Assembly (NCBI GenBank): GCA_026415535.1
Contig: JAOAGX010000034.1
Coordinates: forward strand, 1-12,255
Length of the DNA stretch: 12,255 bases
Direction: 5' to 3'
Source: Armatimonadota bacterium
GTDB lineage: Bacteria; Armatimonadota; UBA5829
Shown here piece by piece: positions 1-5,713 of the stretch. Both the position numbers and the translations under genes were made by a program. Each line of letters starts with the position of its first letter. Position 1 is the first letter of the stretch. Under the pieces are notes generated by a model. It did not search any database and was not told the origin of the DNA. It was given only the letters and a program-made list of their open reading frames with translations.

Positions 1-536
1 TCTTCATGCAACGAACGACCGATTCCGTGACCGACCAAGTCCCGCACAACCGAGAAACCGTGACGTTCAACATGCTGCTGTATAGCGTGCCCGATATCCG
101 AAAGCCGCTTGCCAGGTCTGGCCTGTTCAATACCTTTGTAAAGCGCCTCTCTTGTTACTCTTATCAGGCGCATAGCCTCTTTTGAAGCCACGCCGCCAAC
201 GGGAATGGTAACCGCCGCATCACCATGCCATCCGTCCACGATCACGCCTAAGTCTATGCTCAAAACATCACCCGGCACCAGGACCCGGTCCCGTGGAATC
301 CCGTGCACAACTTCCTCATTGACTGCCACGCAGACCGTGTTTGGATATCCCCGATAATTCTTGAACGCGCTGATTCCACCATATTTGCGAATCAGCTCGT
401 CAGCCATTACGTCAATGTCCAGCGTAGTCGTTTTCCCCGGCTCGATACGCTCGATTATTTCTCGGATACACCTCGCGACAGTTGCACCCGCAACGCGCAT
501 CTTCTCAATCTCAGCCGGAGTCTTTCTTATTATCAT
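1..536 (-). CDS. map: Methionine aminopeptidase type I, 3' end outside window
   Basis: MetAP removes the initiator methionine from nascent proteins in the cytosol. I translated 178 uninterrupted codons from ATG at 536; the gene runs off the window edge. The product starts MIIRKTPAEIEKMRVAG, as typical short type I enzymes do. The visible metal ligands are Asp95 (IDLG), Asp106 (GDAA) and His170 (GHGIGR). His78 (VVHGIP) matches the conserved active-site histidine. The last two glutamate ligands would lie beyond the edge. The gene follows adk after a 100-nt spacer made of heptamer repeats, and that repeat reaches to 5 nt from the start codon. Upstream of ATG there is only a weak GGA and no clear Shine-Dalgarno, so translation may be weak or repeat-dependent. 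No N-terminal zinc-finger extension is present. Identification is firm. Confidence 0.96.
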   Translation of the reverse strand, partial: MIIRKTPAEIEKMRVAGATVARCIREIIERIEPGKTTTLDIDVMADELIRKYGGISAFKNYRGYPNTVCVAVNEEVVHGIPRDRVLVPGDVLSIDLGVIVDGWHGDAAVTIPVGGVASKEAMRLIRVTREALYKGIEQARPGKRLSDIGHAIQQHVERHGFSVVRDLVGHGIGRSLHE

Positions 537-540
537 TTAG

Positions 541-640
541 TCCAAAGTCGAGAATCCAAAGCCAAAAGTCCAAAATCCCGGAGGCCACCGCACCCGATCC
601 GGCTGCGACTTTCGACCTTCCACTTTCTAACTTCGACTAC
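541..640. repeat. Two opposed blocks of degenerate heptamer repeats in the adk-map spacer
   Basis: On the plus strand, 541-575 reads as five in-register heptamers close to TCCAAAG. Positions 606-640 read as five in-register heptamers close to CGACTTT, which is nearly the reverse complement phase (AAAGTCG). A GC-rich centre of about 30 bp (576-605) separates them, so the RNA can fold into an imperfect long hairpin. The second block contains the adk stop codon (637-639) and the first ends just ahead of the map start. The register and inverted arrangement are seen directly. A mobile or expandable intergenic repeat is an inference. Confidence 0.75.
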
Positions 641-1278
641 CTCCCGAGCGACCCTACAATACGGTCTGATATCTCCTCTATGCTGCCAACTGCTTCAACG
701 TTTCGCAACAGACCCTTGCGGTCGTAATAATCAAGCACAGGTGCGGTCTGTACTTCATAGACCTTCAGACGATTGCTGATAGCTTCGGGCTTGTCGTCGT
801 CTCTATGAACCAAGTCAGCTCCGCACTGGTCGCATTTACCAGGCGTCTTGGAAATCTTTGATTCAATGTGATAAGGTTCACCGCAGGCTGGGCACACCCT
901 CCGCCCGGACAACCTCTTGATAAGCTCGTCTTGGTCCACCCTAAGATTTACAACTGCCTCTAGCGGCATACCAAGTTCGTCAAGAACCCCATCTAGAGCC
1001 TCTGCCTGTTCAATAGTCCGAGGAAACCCATCCAACACAAACCCGTTACTGTCAGTAGAGGCCAATTTGTCCTTTGCAATAGCAATGACAACCTCGTCCG
1101 GAACCAACTCGCCTCGGTCCATATATGATTTTGCCTTCAAACCAACCTCGGTCCCGTTTGCGACGGCCTCGCGAAGTATATCCCCGGTCGCAATGTGCGC
1201 CGTGCCGTATTTCCTTTCTAAAAGGCTCGCTTGGGTGCCTTTTCCCGACCCAGGTGGACCGAATAGTACTATCCTCAA
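637..1278 (-). CDS. adk: Adenylate kinase, long form with zinc-binding lid
   Basis: Adk catalyses ATP + AMP to 2 ADP in the cytosol. The product is 213 residues when started at TTG 1278, giving MRIVLFGPPGSGKGTQ, the usual family start. A GTGAGG Shine-Dalgarno lies 6 nt upstream of that TTG. The reading frame stays open to a GTG at 1326, but this would add 16 atypical residues and has no good ribosome site. The P-loop GPPGSGKGT is at residues 7-15, the AMP-site DGFPRT at 83-88, and the lid has Cys129, Cys132, Cys149 and Cys152 as a CxxC...CxxC zinc site, typical of Gram-positive-type enzymes. The C-terminal codons merge into a heptamer repeat. Location after secY is common outside proteobacteria. 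Confidence 0.96.
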   Translation of the reverse strand: MRIVLFGPPGSGKGTQASLLERKYGTAHIATGDILREAVANGTEVGLKAKSYMDRGELVPDEVVIAIAKDKLASTDSNGFVLDGFPRTIEQAEALDGVLDELGMPLEAVVNLRVDQDELIKRLSGRRVCPACGEPYHIESKISKTPGKCDQCGADLVHRDDDKPEAISNRLKVYEVQTAPVLDYYDRKGLLRNVEAVGSIEEISDRIVGSLGR

Positions 1279-1284
1279 AATCAA

Positions 1285-1314
1285 CCTCACGCCGTCCTCT
1301 TCAGGTAAGAGGAC
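1285..1314 (-). repeat. Hairpin-GTGAGG element, copy 1, ahead of adk
   Basis: In mRNA sense this spacer has a perfect 8-bp inverted repeat, GTCCTCTT and AAGAGGAC (arms 1294-1301 and 1307-1314) with a 5-nt loop. It is followed by ACGGCGTGAGG. The GTGAGG lies 6 nt before the TTG start of adk and serves as its Shine-Dalgarno. Hairpin, G-rich linker and GTGAGG match the order seen at 4371-4403, 8712-8745 and 8759-8788, so I place it in the same family as its most diverged member. Confidence 0.65.
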
Positions 1315-1332
1315 AAATCCAGTCACTCAGCA

Positions 1333-2643
1333 TTACTTAATGAAGCCCTCGTAGTGCCTCATAAGTAAGTGAGATTCAATAGCCTGCATAGTCTCAAGCG
1401 CAACGCCAACCACAATCAGAAGTGAAGTACCACCAACCAAGCTGAACGTATGAATACCTGTAAGCTGCGGCACGTAGTACTGCAACAGCGCCACGATTGC
1501 AAGGAATATCGCTCCCGATAGGGTGATTCTGGTCATAATCTTATCCAAATAGTCCTGCGTCGGTTTGCCAGGTCTAATGCCCGGGATGAAGCTTCCCCAC
1601 TTCTTTAGGTTGTCCGCAAGGTCCTTGACGTTGACCGTTACGGCCGTGTAGAAGTAGGTGAAGAAAATAATCATTGCCGCATAAATGATGGCGCCGTAAA
1701 TGGTTCCTCCCTGTCCACCAAAATGCAAGTCCGTACCAGGGACCAGGCCGTGTGCAAACTTGGTCATCCAGTGATTCGGATCGCCCTTCGTCAGTATATT
1801 CGCAGCAGTCATAGGGAAATACTGGATTGAAACTGCAAAGATGATCGGAATTACGCCGGCCGAGTTAACCTTTAGTGGTAGGAAACTGGACTGTCCGCCG
1901 ACCATGCGGTTCCCCACAACGCGCTTCACGTGTTGAATCGGGATTTTCCTCTGGGCCTGAGTCACCGCGATCATAAATGCCACGGTCCCCACAAAGAGAA
2001 CGACGAGCAATATCAAGGATAACCAGTCGCTGTTCGTCCATACGACAGCCAGTGTCTGGAATACCTGTGATGGCAAGACCGCCACTATTCCCGCAAATAT
2101 TACAATTGAAACACCGTTGCCGATACCTTTGTCGCTAATCTGCTCCCCAAGCCACATAAGAAACGCTGTCCCAGCCACGAGTGTGATAGCGATCTGGAGA
2201 ACCGTGGGATCAAAAATGCCGCCCCTGGACTGAATGGCCCCCATCGAACGCAACCACGTTGTGGTTCCATAAGCCTGGAAGAGCGCCAACACGCCGGTTA
2301 GCCATCTTGTGTAAAGCCTGATTCGCTTCTGGCCGGCTGCGCCTTCTTTCTGCATTTCCTCAAGCCGAGGAACCGCAATAGTTAGAAGCTGCATAATAAT
2401 CGAGGCGTTTATGTAGGGCATAATCCCCATCGCAAATATCGTGTACTTCTTGAACGCCCCACCTGTAAACGCATCCAATATGTCGAATAAGCCGCCGCTA
2501 AGCCTTTCGGTCAGAATAGTCGTGTCAACGCCCGGAACCGATATATGCAGCCCGATTACGTAGACGGCGAGCATCCAAAAGAGGAATGATATTCTCCTCT
2601 TGAGATCCGGTATTCTGAACGCCGCCATCACAGATGCAAGCAT
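1333..2643 (-). CDS. secY: Preprotein translocase subunit SecY
   Basis: SecY is the pore subunit of the SecYEG channel that exports or inserts proteins across the inner membrane. The product is 436 residues, the family's usual length, with about ten hydrophobic segments. Family signatures include GIGNGVSIVIFAGI (173-186), LKVNSAGVIPIIFA (257-270), FIPGIRPGKPT (352-362, in the cytosolic loop before the last two helices) and GTSLLIVVGVALET (405-418). The plug-side helix starts after VPGVD (36-40). The ATG overlaps the rplO stop by one base (TAATG), and a GGAGG sits 7 nt upstream inside rplO, so translation is coupled. This is its standard place at the end of the spc operon. Nothing in the sequence looks damaged. 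Confidence 0.98.
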   Translation of the reverse strand: MLASVMAAFRIPDLKRRISFLFWMLAVYVIGLHISVPGVDTTILTERLSGGLFDILDAFTGGAFKKYTIFAMGIMPYINASIIMQLLTIAVPRLEEMQKEGAAGQKRIRLYTRWLTGVLALFQAYGTTTWLRSMGAIQSRGGIFDPTVLQIAITLVAGTAFLMWLGEQISDKGIGNGVSIVIFAGIVAVLPSQVFQTLAVVWTNSDWLSLILLVVLFVGTVAFMIAVTQAQRKIPIQHVKRVVGNRMVGGQSSFLPLKVNSAGVIPIIFAVSIQYFPMTAANILTKGDPNHWMTKFAHGLVPGTDLHFGGQGGTIYGAIIYAAMIIFFTYFYTAVTVNVKDLADNLKKWGSFIPGIRPGKPTQDYLDKIMTRITLSGAIFLAIVALLQYYVPQLTGIHTFSLVGGTSLLIVVGVALETMQAIESHLLMRHYEGFIK

Positions 2644-3086
2644 TACAAAACCTCCGCCGTTCCGCCAGCAGCCTTTATCTTTTCCTCGGCGGTCTTGCTA
2701 AACTTGTGCGCGCGGACCGTTAGGCTTTTAGTCAACTCACCGTCGCCCAGGATTTTGATACCATCTTTGACATTCTTGACCACGCGACTGGTAACCAAAA
2801 GCTCCGGCGTGACCTCGGTCCCCGCTTCGAAACGATCTAGATCATCGAGATTGACAATCGCATATTCCTTTCGAGTAAAACTTCGGAAGCCTCGCCTCTG
2901 TGGCAACCGCCTGTACAGAGGAGTCTGGCCACCCTCGAATCCTGGTCTAACGCCCCCGCTAGTCCTCGCTTTCTGACCCTTTGTTCCTCTGCCCGCACTC
3001 GTACCATGGCCCGAACCGGTTCCTCGTCCGACACGCTTTCGGGCGTGAGTGGAGCCGGGGGCAGGGCGCAAATCGTTAAGCCTCAT
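2643..3086 (-). CDS. rplO: 50S ribosomal protein L15
   Basis: L15 is a late-assembly large-subunit protein whose N-terminal tail threads into 23S rRNA. The product is 147 residues from ATG 3086. It shows the family N-terminus MRLNDLRPAPGS, then a Gly/Arg-rich stretch at about 18-50 (RVGRGTGSGHG, GRGTKGQKAR) and FEGGQTPLYRRLPQRRGF, all typical L15 signatures. GGAGG lies 6 nt before this ATG; a TTG two codons upstream has no support. The gene overlaps the end of rpmD by 11 nt and shares a base with the secY start, so the three are tightly coupled. Length and sequence look ordinary. Confidence 0.97.
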   Translation of the reverse strand: MRLNDLRPAPGSTHARKRVGRGTGSGHGTSAGRGTKGQKARTSGGVRPGFEGGQTPLYRRLPQRRGFRSFTRKEYAIVNLDDLDRFEAGTEVTPELLVTSRVVKNVKDGIKILGDGELTKSLTVRAHKFSKTAEEKIKAAGGTAEVL

Positions 3087-3279
3087 TTCCAACCTCCACA
3101 GGCTCCGGCAATTCCTCTACACTAACCAGGTGCCTGACCGAACGGATCATGCCCAACACGCTCTCACTCGGCACGTGAAGATGCCACGAGCCTACTTTAT
3201 TGAGGCCAAGCGCCCTGACGGTTGCTCTCTGCCGCCTATTGTAGCCTATAACACTCTTCTTCAACGTGACCTTAAGCAT
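3076..3279 (-). CDS. rpmD: 50S ribosomal protein L30
   Basis: L30 is a small large-subunit protein present in many but not all bacteria. From ATG 3279 the product is 67 residues beginning MLKVTLKKSVIGYNRRQRATVRALGLNKVG. This fits the family pattern of a short strand, the K-S-x-I-G segment, and a helix ending in LGL. The ATG overlaps the rpsE stop codon by one base (TGATG). A GTG immediately upstream at 3282 is an alternative start and would add one residue. No strong Shine-Dalgarno is visible, so re-initiation after rpsE is likely. The 3' end overlaps rplO by 11 nt. The C-terminus is acidic (EELPEPVEVGNEA), slightly longer than the compact E. coli form. Confidence 0.94.
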   Translation of the reverse strand: MLKVTLKKSVIGYNRRQRATVRALGLNKVGSWHLHVPSESVLGMIRSVRHLVSVEELPEPVEVGNEA

Positions 3280-3929
3280 CACTGTTCAACTTCACTCTCT
3301 TCAATCTGTTCAGTTTGTTCAATTTGTTCAGATACTGTAGCAGCTACTTCAACCTCGGTTGTCTCCGGCTGCTCACTCGTATCAATGACTGGCGAAAGCA
3401 CACCTTCCTCCTCGCGCTTCCTAACGAGCCATGGAACCAAATCATTCAAACTGCGACCGCGTGCCGCGGCCACCTTATCGGCAAATTTCAAATGCTTAAG
3501 GCACTCCATTGTCGCACGCGCAGTATTAATCGGGTTCGAGGAACCAAGCGACTTAGCTAAGACGTCTTTGATACCGGCAAGCTCAAGAATAGGTCTGACA
3601 GCTCCTCCCGCAACAACCCCTGTTCCGGGCGAAGCCGGTTTCATCCGCACCAGCGCCGCACCATATGGCATTTCTACCTCGTGTGGAATCGTGCTGCCCA
3701 CTAGCGGCACCTCAATGATCTGCTTCTTGGCATCCTCGATAGCTTTGCGAATAGCATCTGGGATACCTGCAGCTTTACCCAAACCTATACCTACATGGCC
3801 GTTCCGATCACCCACGGCTACCAAGACGTTCCAGCTCAAGGTGCGTCCGCCTTTGTGAGTCTTCTGAACCTTGTTCGTTCGAATAACCTGTTCCTGTAGG
3901 TCTAGCTCGTCAGCGTTGATTCTCGGCAT
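3279..3929 (-). CDS. rpsE: 30S ribosomal protein S5 with acidic repeat tail
   Basis: S5 binds near the mRNA entry site and affects decoding fidelity and mRNA unwinding. The product is 216 residues from ATG 3929; GGAGG lies 4 nt upstream and the longer open frame to 3971 lacks support. The core (about 10-172) has the S5 RNA-binding domain with GGRTLSWNVLVAVGD (27-41) and GHVGIGLGKA (44-53), then the C-terminal domain with PASPGTGVVAGGAVRP (98-113) and GSSNPINTARAT (129-140). The E. coli protein is about 166 residues. Here about 35 to 40 extra residues follow WLVRKREEEG, rich in Glu, Thr, Gln and Val, ending in EQI/EQT/EQI triplets encoded by a 9-bp tandem repeat. The stop overlaps the rpmD start. 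Confidence 0.97.
   Translation of the reverse strand: MPRINADELDLQEQVIRTNKVQKTHKGGRTLSWNVLVAVGDRNGHVGIGLGKAAGIPDAIRKAIEDAKKQIIEVPLVGSTIPHEVEMPYGAALVRMKPASPGTGVVAGGAVRPILELAGIKDVLAKSLGSSNPINTARATMECLKHLKFADKVAAARGRSLNDLVPWLVRKREEEGVLSPVIDTSEQPETTEVEVAATVSEQIEQTEQIEESEVEQ
3297..3332. repeat. Four-unit 9-bp tandem repeat inside the rpsE 3' end
   Basis: The plus strand reads CTCTTCAAT, CTGTTCAGT, TTGTTCAAT, TTGTTCAGA at 3297-3305, 3306-3314, 3315-3323 and 3324-3332. In rpsE these encode Glu-Gln-Ile/Thr-type tripeptides in the acidic tail. Because the unit is three codons, gain or loss of units keeps the frame. Confidence 0.8.
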
Positions 3930-3954
3930 GCTTCCTCCATCATCAAGCCTTATT

Positions 3955-3986
3955 CGATTCGGAATTAGCAATTAGAACCCGAACCG
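3955..3986 (-). promoter_or_regulatory. Inverted repeat in the rplR-rpsE spacer
   Basis: The 70-nt spacer between rplR and rpsE contains arms at 3955-3963 and 3978-3986 that pair over nine positions in mRNA sense (CGGTTCGGG with TCCGAATCG, including two G-U pairs) around a 14-nt A/T-rich loop. It lies about 25 nt upstream of the rpsE start. It lacks a U-tract, so it is not a convincing terminator. A role in processing or translation control is conjecture. Confidence 0.45.
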
Positions 3987-3999
3987 AGCCGGCCGATGC

Positions 4000-4359
4000 T
4001 CAAAACTTCAATCCCGCCTCTCTTGCTCCATCAGCGAGCGCGGCAACTCTGCCGTGATACTTGTATCCGCCACGGTCGAAAACAACTTTCTCAATACCTT
4101 TTTCTAAGGCCCGCTTCCCCACAAGTTGACCGACCAGCTTGGCGGCCTCAATGTTGCCGCCACTCTTTATCGCCGACTTGATCTCGGCATCGAGAGTCGA
4201 GGCCGAAACCAATGTCCGGCCCTCGCTGTCGTCGATCACCTGCGCATAGATATTGCACAGACTCCGGAATACATTCAACCTAGGCCTCTCGGCCGTACCT
4301 ACAACCTTTTTTCTTACTCGTCTATGGCGCTTTTGCCTAAGCAATTCTTTCTTGTTCAT
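4000..4359 (-). CDS. rplR: 50S ribosomal protein L18
   Basis: L18 binds 5S rRNA together with L5 in the central protuberance. The product is 119 residues, close to the usual 117-120. It begins with a basic arm (MNKKELLRQKRHRRVRKK), followed by the typical ERPRLNVFRS (24-33), NIYAQVIDD and the C-terminal FDRGGYKYHGRVAALADGAREAGLKF, a clear L18 signature. The ATG at 4359 is preceded by two GAGG sequences, one 2 nt and one about 12 nt upstream. The latter is part of a repeat element at 4371-4403. A 70-nt spacer with a hairpin follows before rpsE. The protein itself looks ordinary. Confidence 0.97.
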   Translation of the reverse strand: MNKKELLRQKRHRRVRKKVVGTAERPRLNVFRSLCNIYAQVIDDSEGRTLVSASTLDAEIKSAIKSGGNIEAAKLVGQLVGKRALEKGIEKVVFDRGGYKYHGRVAALADGAREAGLKF

Positions 4360-4370
4360 GTCCTCACCGG

Positions 4371-4403
4371 ACCTCGCCCTAATCCCTCCCTAACAGGAGA
4401 GGT
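4371..4403 (-). repeat. Hairpin-GTGAGG element, copy 2, ahead of rplR
   Basis: In mRNA sense the rplF-rplR spacer reads ACCTCTCCT, GTT, AGGGAGGG, then ATTAGGGCGAGG. This matches copy 3 apart from small changes, including a probable one-base loss in the 3' arm. Stem pairing is imperfect. The CGAGG tail ends about 12 nt before the rplR ATG, and a second GGTGAGG lies between them. It fills about half of the 60-nt spacer. Confidence 0.65.
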
Positions 4404-4419
4404 ATAAAGTTATCGAGAA

Positions 4420-5013
4420 TTACTTCTTACCTCCGGCCTTACCTTGCTTGCCAGCCTTGCGGCGGACGTATTCACCCGCATATCGTATGCCCTTACCCTT
4501 ATATGGTTCGGCCGGTTTAACAGCTCGAATGTTGGCCGCCTGCTGACCGACAAGCTCTTTGTCGATACCTCTAACGATAACAAACGGCATCCTGGCAACC
4601 TGACCGGAAACGACAAAGCCTGCTCTGGTGTCGATCCCAACCTCAAACTCGATTCCCGGCATCGGCTCGATCACAACCGGGTGCGAAAAGCCGACCTGCA
4701 ACATCAAAGCTTTGCCCTGCATCTCGGCCCGGTACCCGACTCCCAGAACGTCCAGCCGCCTCTCATAGCCACTAGTAACGCCGACGACCATGTTGTTCAC
4801 AAGCGTCCGCGTCAACCCGTGCAGTGAACGATGTTCCTTCGAATCCGACGGCCTCTCACAAAATATCTTGTTGTCCTCTACGCGAATGGTGATCGCCGGA
4901 TGCAGCTCGCGACTCAGAGTTCCTCTAGGACCCTTGACCGTCAAAGTACCGTTATTTTGAATAACTTCGACCCCGGCAGGCACCTGTATTGGCAATTGTC
5001 CGATTCTGCTCAT
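4420..5013 (-). CDS. rplF: 50S ribosomal protein L6 with internal insertion
   Basis: L6 sits near the factor-binding stalk base and sarcin-ricin loop of the large subunit. The product is 197 residues from ATG 5013 (MSRIGQLPIQVPAGVEV), with GTGAGGT about 5 nt upstream; the open frame continues to 5073 but those residues are not L6-like. Both repeated L6 domains are present: VKGPRGTLSREL (27-37), LGVGYRAEMQGK (90-101), GFSHPV (108-113) and the signature PEPYKGKGIRY-type segment (AEPYKGKGIRYAGEYVRRK, 168-186). Usual length is 177-180. The excess comes from an insertion of about 13 residues near 127-142, between the IEFEV strand and VRGIDKELVG, and a basic tail (AGKQGKAGGKK). It follows rpsH by 10 nt. 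Confidence 0.97.
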   Translation of the reverse strand: MSRIGQLPIQVPAGVEVIQNNGTLTVKGPRGTLSRELHPAITIRVEDNKIFCERPSDSKEHRSLHGLTRTLVNNMVVGVTSGYERRLDVLGVGYRAEMQGKALMLQVGFSHPVVIEPMPGIEFEVGIDTRAGFVVSGQVARMPFVIVRGIDKELVGQQAANIRAVKPAEPYKGKGIRYAGEYVRRKAGKQGKAGGKK

Positions 5014-5023
5014 CGCAACCTCA

Positions 5024-5422
5024 CTACCATACGTAACACAATCCCTCGCCGCCGATGCCGAGTCTACGAGCATCGCGGTCAGTCATAACGCCTTTGGACG
5101 TGCTGATGATCGCGACACCCAAGCCTCGCAACACCCTGGGCACTTTGTCGCGTTTGGCGTACACTCGCAACCCGGGCTTCGACACCCGCTTCAGGTTTGA
5201 AATTACCTTCTCCTGCCTCGGACCATATTTGAGCGAGATTCTCGCTGTAGGAAATTTCCGATCCTTCAGCAGCTCAAAGTCGCGTATAAATCCCTCGTCG
5301 CGAAGGATACGCAAAATCTCCAGACTAAGTTTGGAGGCCGGAACCTCCACTGTCTCGTGGTTCGCCGCGTTAGCATTGCGAATCCTCGTCAGAAGGTCGG
5401 CTACAGGATCTGTAACGGTCAT
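5024..5422 (-). CDS. rpsH: 30S ribosomal protein S8
   Basis: S8 binds the central domain of 16S rRNA early in assembly. In E. coli it also represses the spc operon by binding its mRNA near rplE. The product is 132 residues from ATG 5422 (MTVTDPVADLLTRIRNA), with a strong GGAGGGT about 6 nt upstream; the 11 extra codons upstream are not S8-like. The C-terminal signature STSKGVMTDRDARRLGIGGEGLCYVW-type segment is present (STSKGVMTDRDAR near 107-119, CYVW at the end). In GGEGLCYVW a Gly stands where Val is common. A 102-nt spacer with alternative hairpins separates it from rpsZ, a plausible control site, though no S8 footprint can be proven here. Confidence 0.97.
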   Translation of the reverse strand: MTVTDPVADLLTRIRNANAANHETVEVPASKLSLEILRILRDEGFIRDFELLKDRKFPTARISLKYGPRQEKVISNLKRVSKPGLRVYAKRDKVPRVLRGLGVAIISTSKGVMTDRDARRLGIGGEGLCYVW

Positions 5423-5458
5423 TGTTGACCCTCCGTTATCTCGACAGGCCAGCACGAA

Positions 5459-5507
5459 CTCCGGCCACTACGCAATGTTCCCTTGCAGCCGGAGCAGTCT
5501 CCGGCCA
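5459..5507 (-). promoter_or_regulatory. Competing hairpins in the rpsZ-rpsH spacer
   Basis: In mRNA order there are three arms: GCCGGAG (5505-5499), CTCCGGC (5494-5488) and a second GCCGGAG (5465-5459). The first and third lie inside an exact 9-nt direct repeat (TGGCCGGAG). The middle arm can pair perfectly, 7 bp, with either one, giving a tight hairpin with a 4-nt loop or a larger one with a 22-nt loop. The two are mutually exclusive. The second would sit about 36 nt before the rpsH start. No U-tract follows, so control of translation or mRNA processing is likelier than termination. That function is inferred. Confidence 0.55.
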
Positions 5508-5524
5508 ATAGCTCATCAAACAGT

Positions 5525-5710
5525 CTACCAACTCGACTTTTTAACACCAGGAATCAGGCCGCGATGTGCCATTTCTCGGAAGCATATTCTGCAGATTCCG
5601 AACCGGCGAATATATCCGCGCGGTCTTCCGCACACCCCGCACCGGTTGTACTGCCGAACTTTAAACTTCTGCGGACGTTTCTGTTTTTCGATCAGGCATT
5701 TCTTTGCCAC
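5525..5710 (-). CDS. rpsZ: 30S ribosomal protein S14, zinc-binding type Z
   Basis: S14 is a small-subunit head protein; the short zinc form (rpsN/rpsZ) replaces the longer zinc-free form in many bacteria. The product is 61 residues, exactly the type Z length. Cys24, Cys27, Cys40 and Cys43 form the CxxC...CxxC zinc site (NRCGVCGRPRGY, GICRICFRE), and the C-terminus is the usual GLIPGVKKSSW. The start is GTG at 5710, with GAGGAG about 6 nt upstream inside the end of the EF-G-like gene, only 3 nt after that gene's stop. Translation is therefore likely coupled to the EF-G-like gene rather than to rplE, its normal neighbour. Confidence 0.97.
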   Translation of the reverse strand: MAKKCLIEKQKRPQKFKVRQYNRCGVCGRPRGYIRRFGICRICFREMAHRGLIPGVKKSSW

Positions 5711-5713
5711 GGG

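Noticed and set aside
541..640. CRISPR-like array in the heptamer region
   Set aside because: Units are 7 bp with no spacers; the arrangement is a degenerate short tandem repeat.
303..779. Plus-strand open frame of 158 codons across the map-adk junction
   Set aside because: It runs antisense to map and adk through the heptamer repeat and has no family resemblance.
1279..1326. Longer adk frame from GTG 1326
   Set aside because: The family start MRIVLFGPPG fits TTG 1278, which has GTGAGG at 6 nt; the extra residues are encoded by a repeat hairpin.
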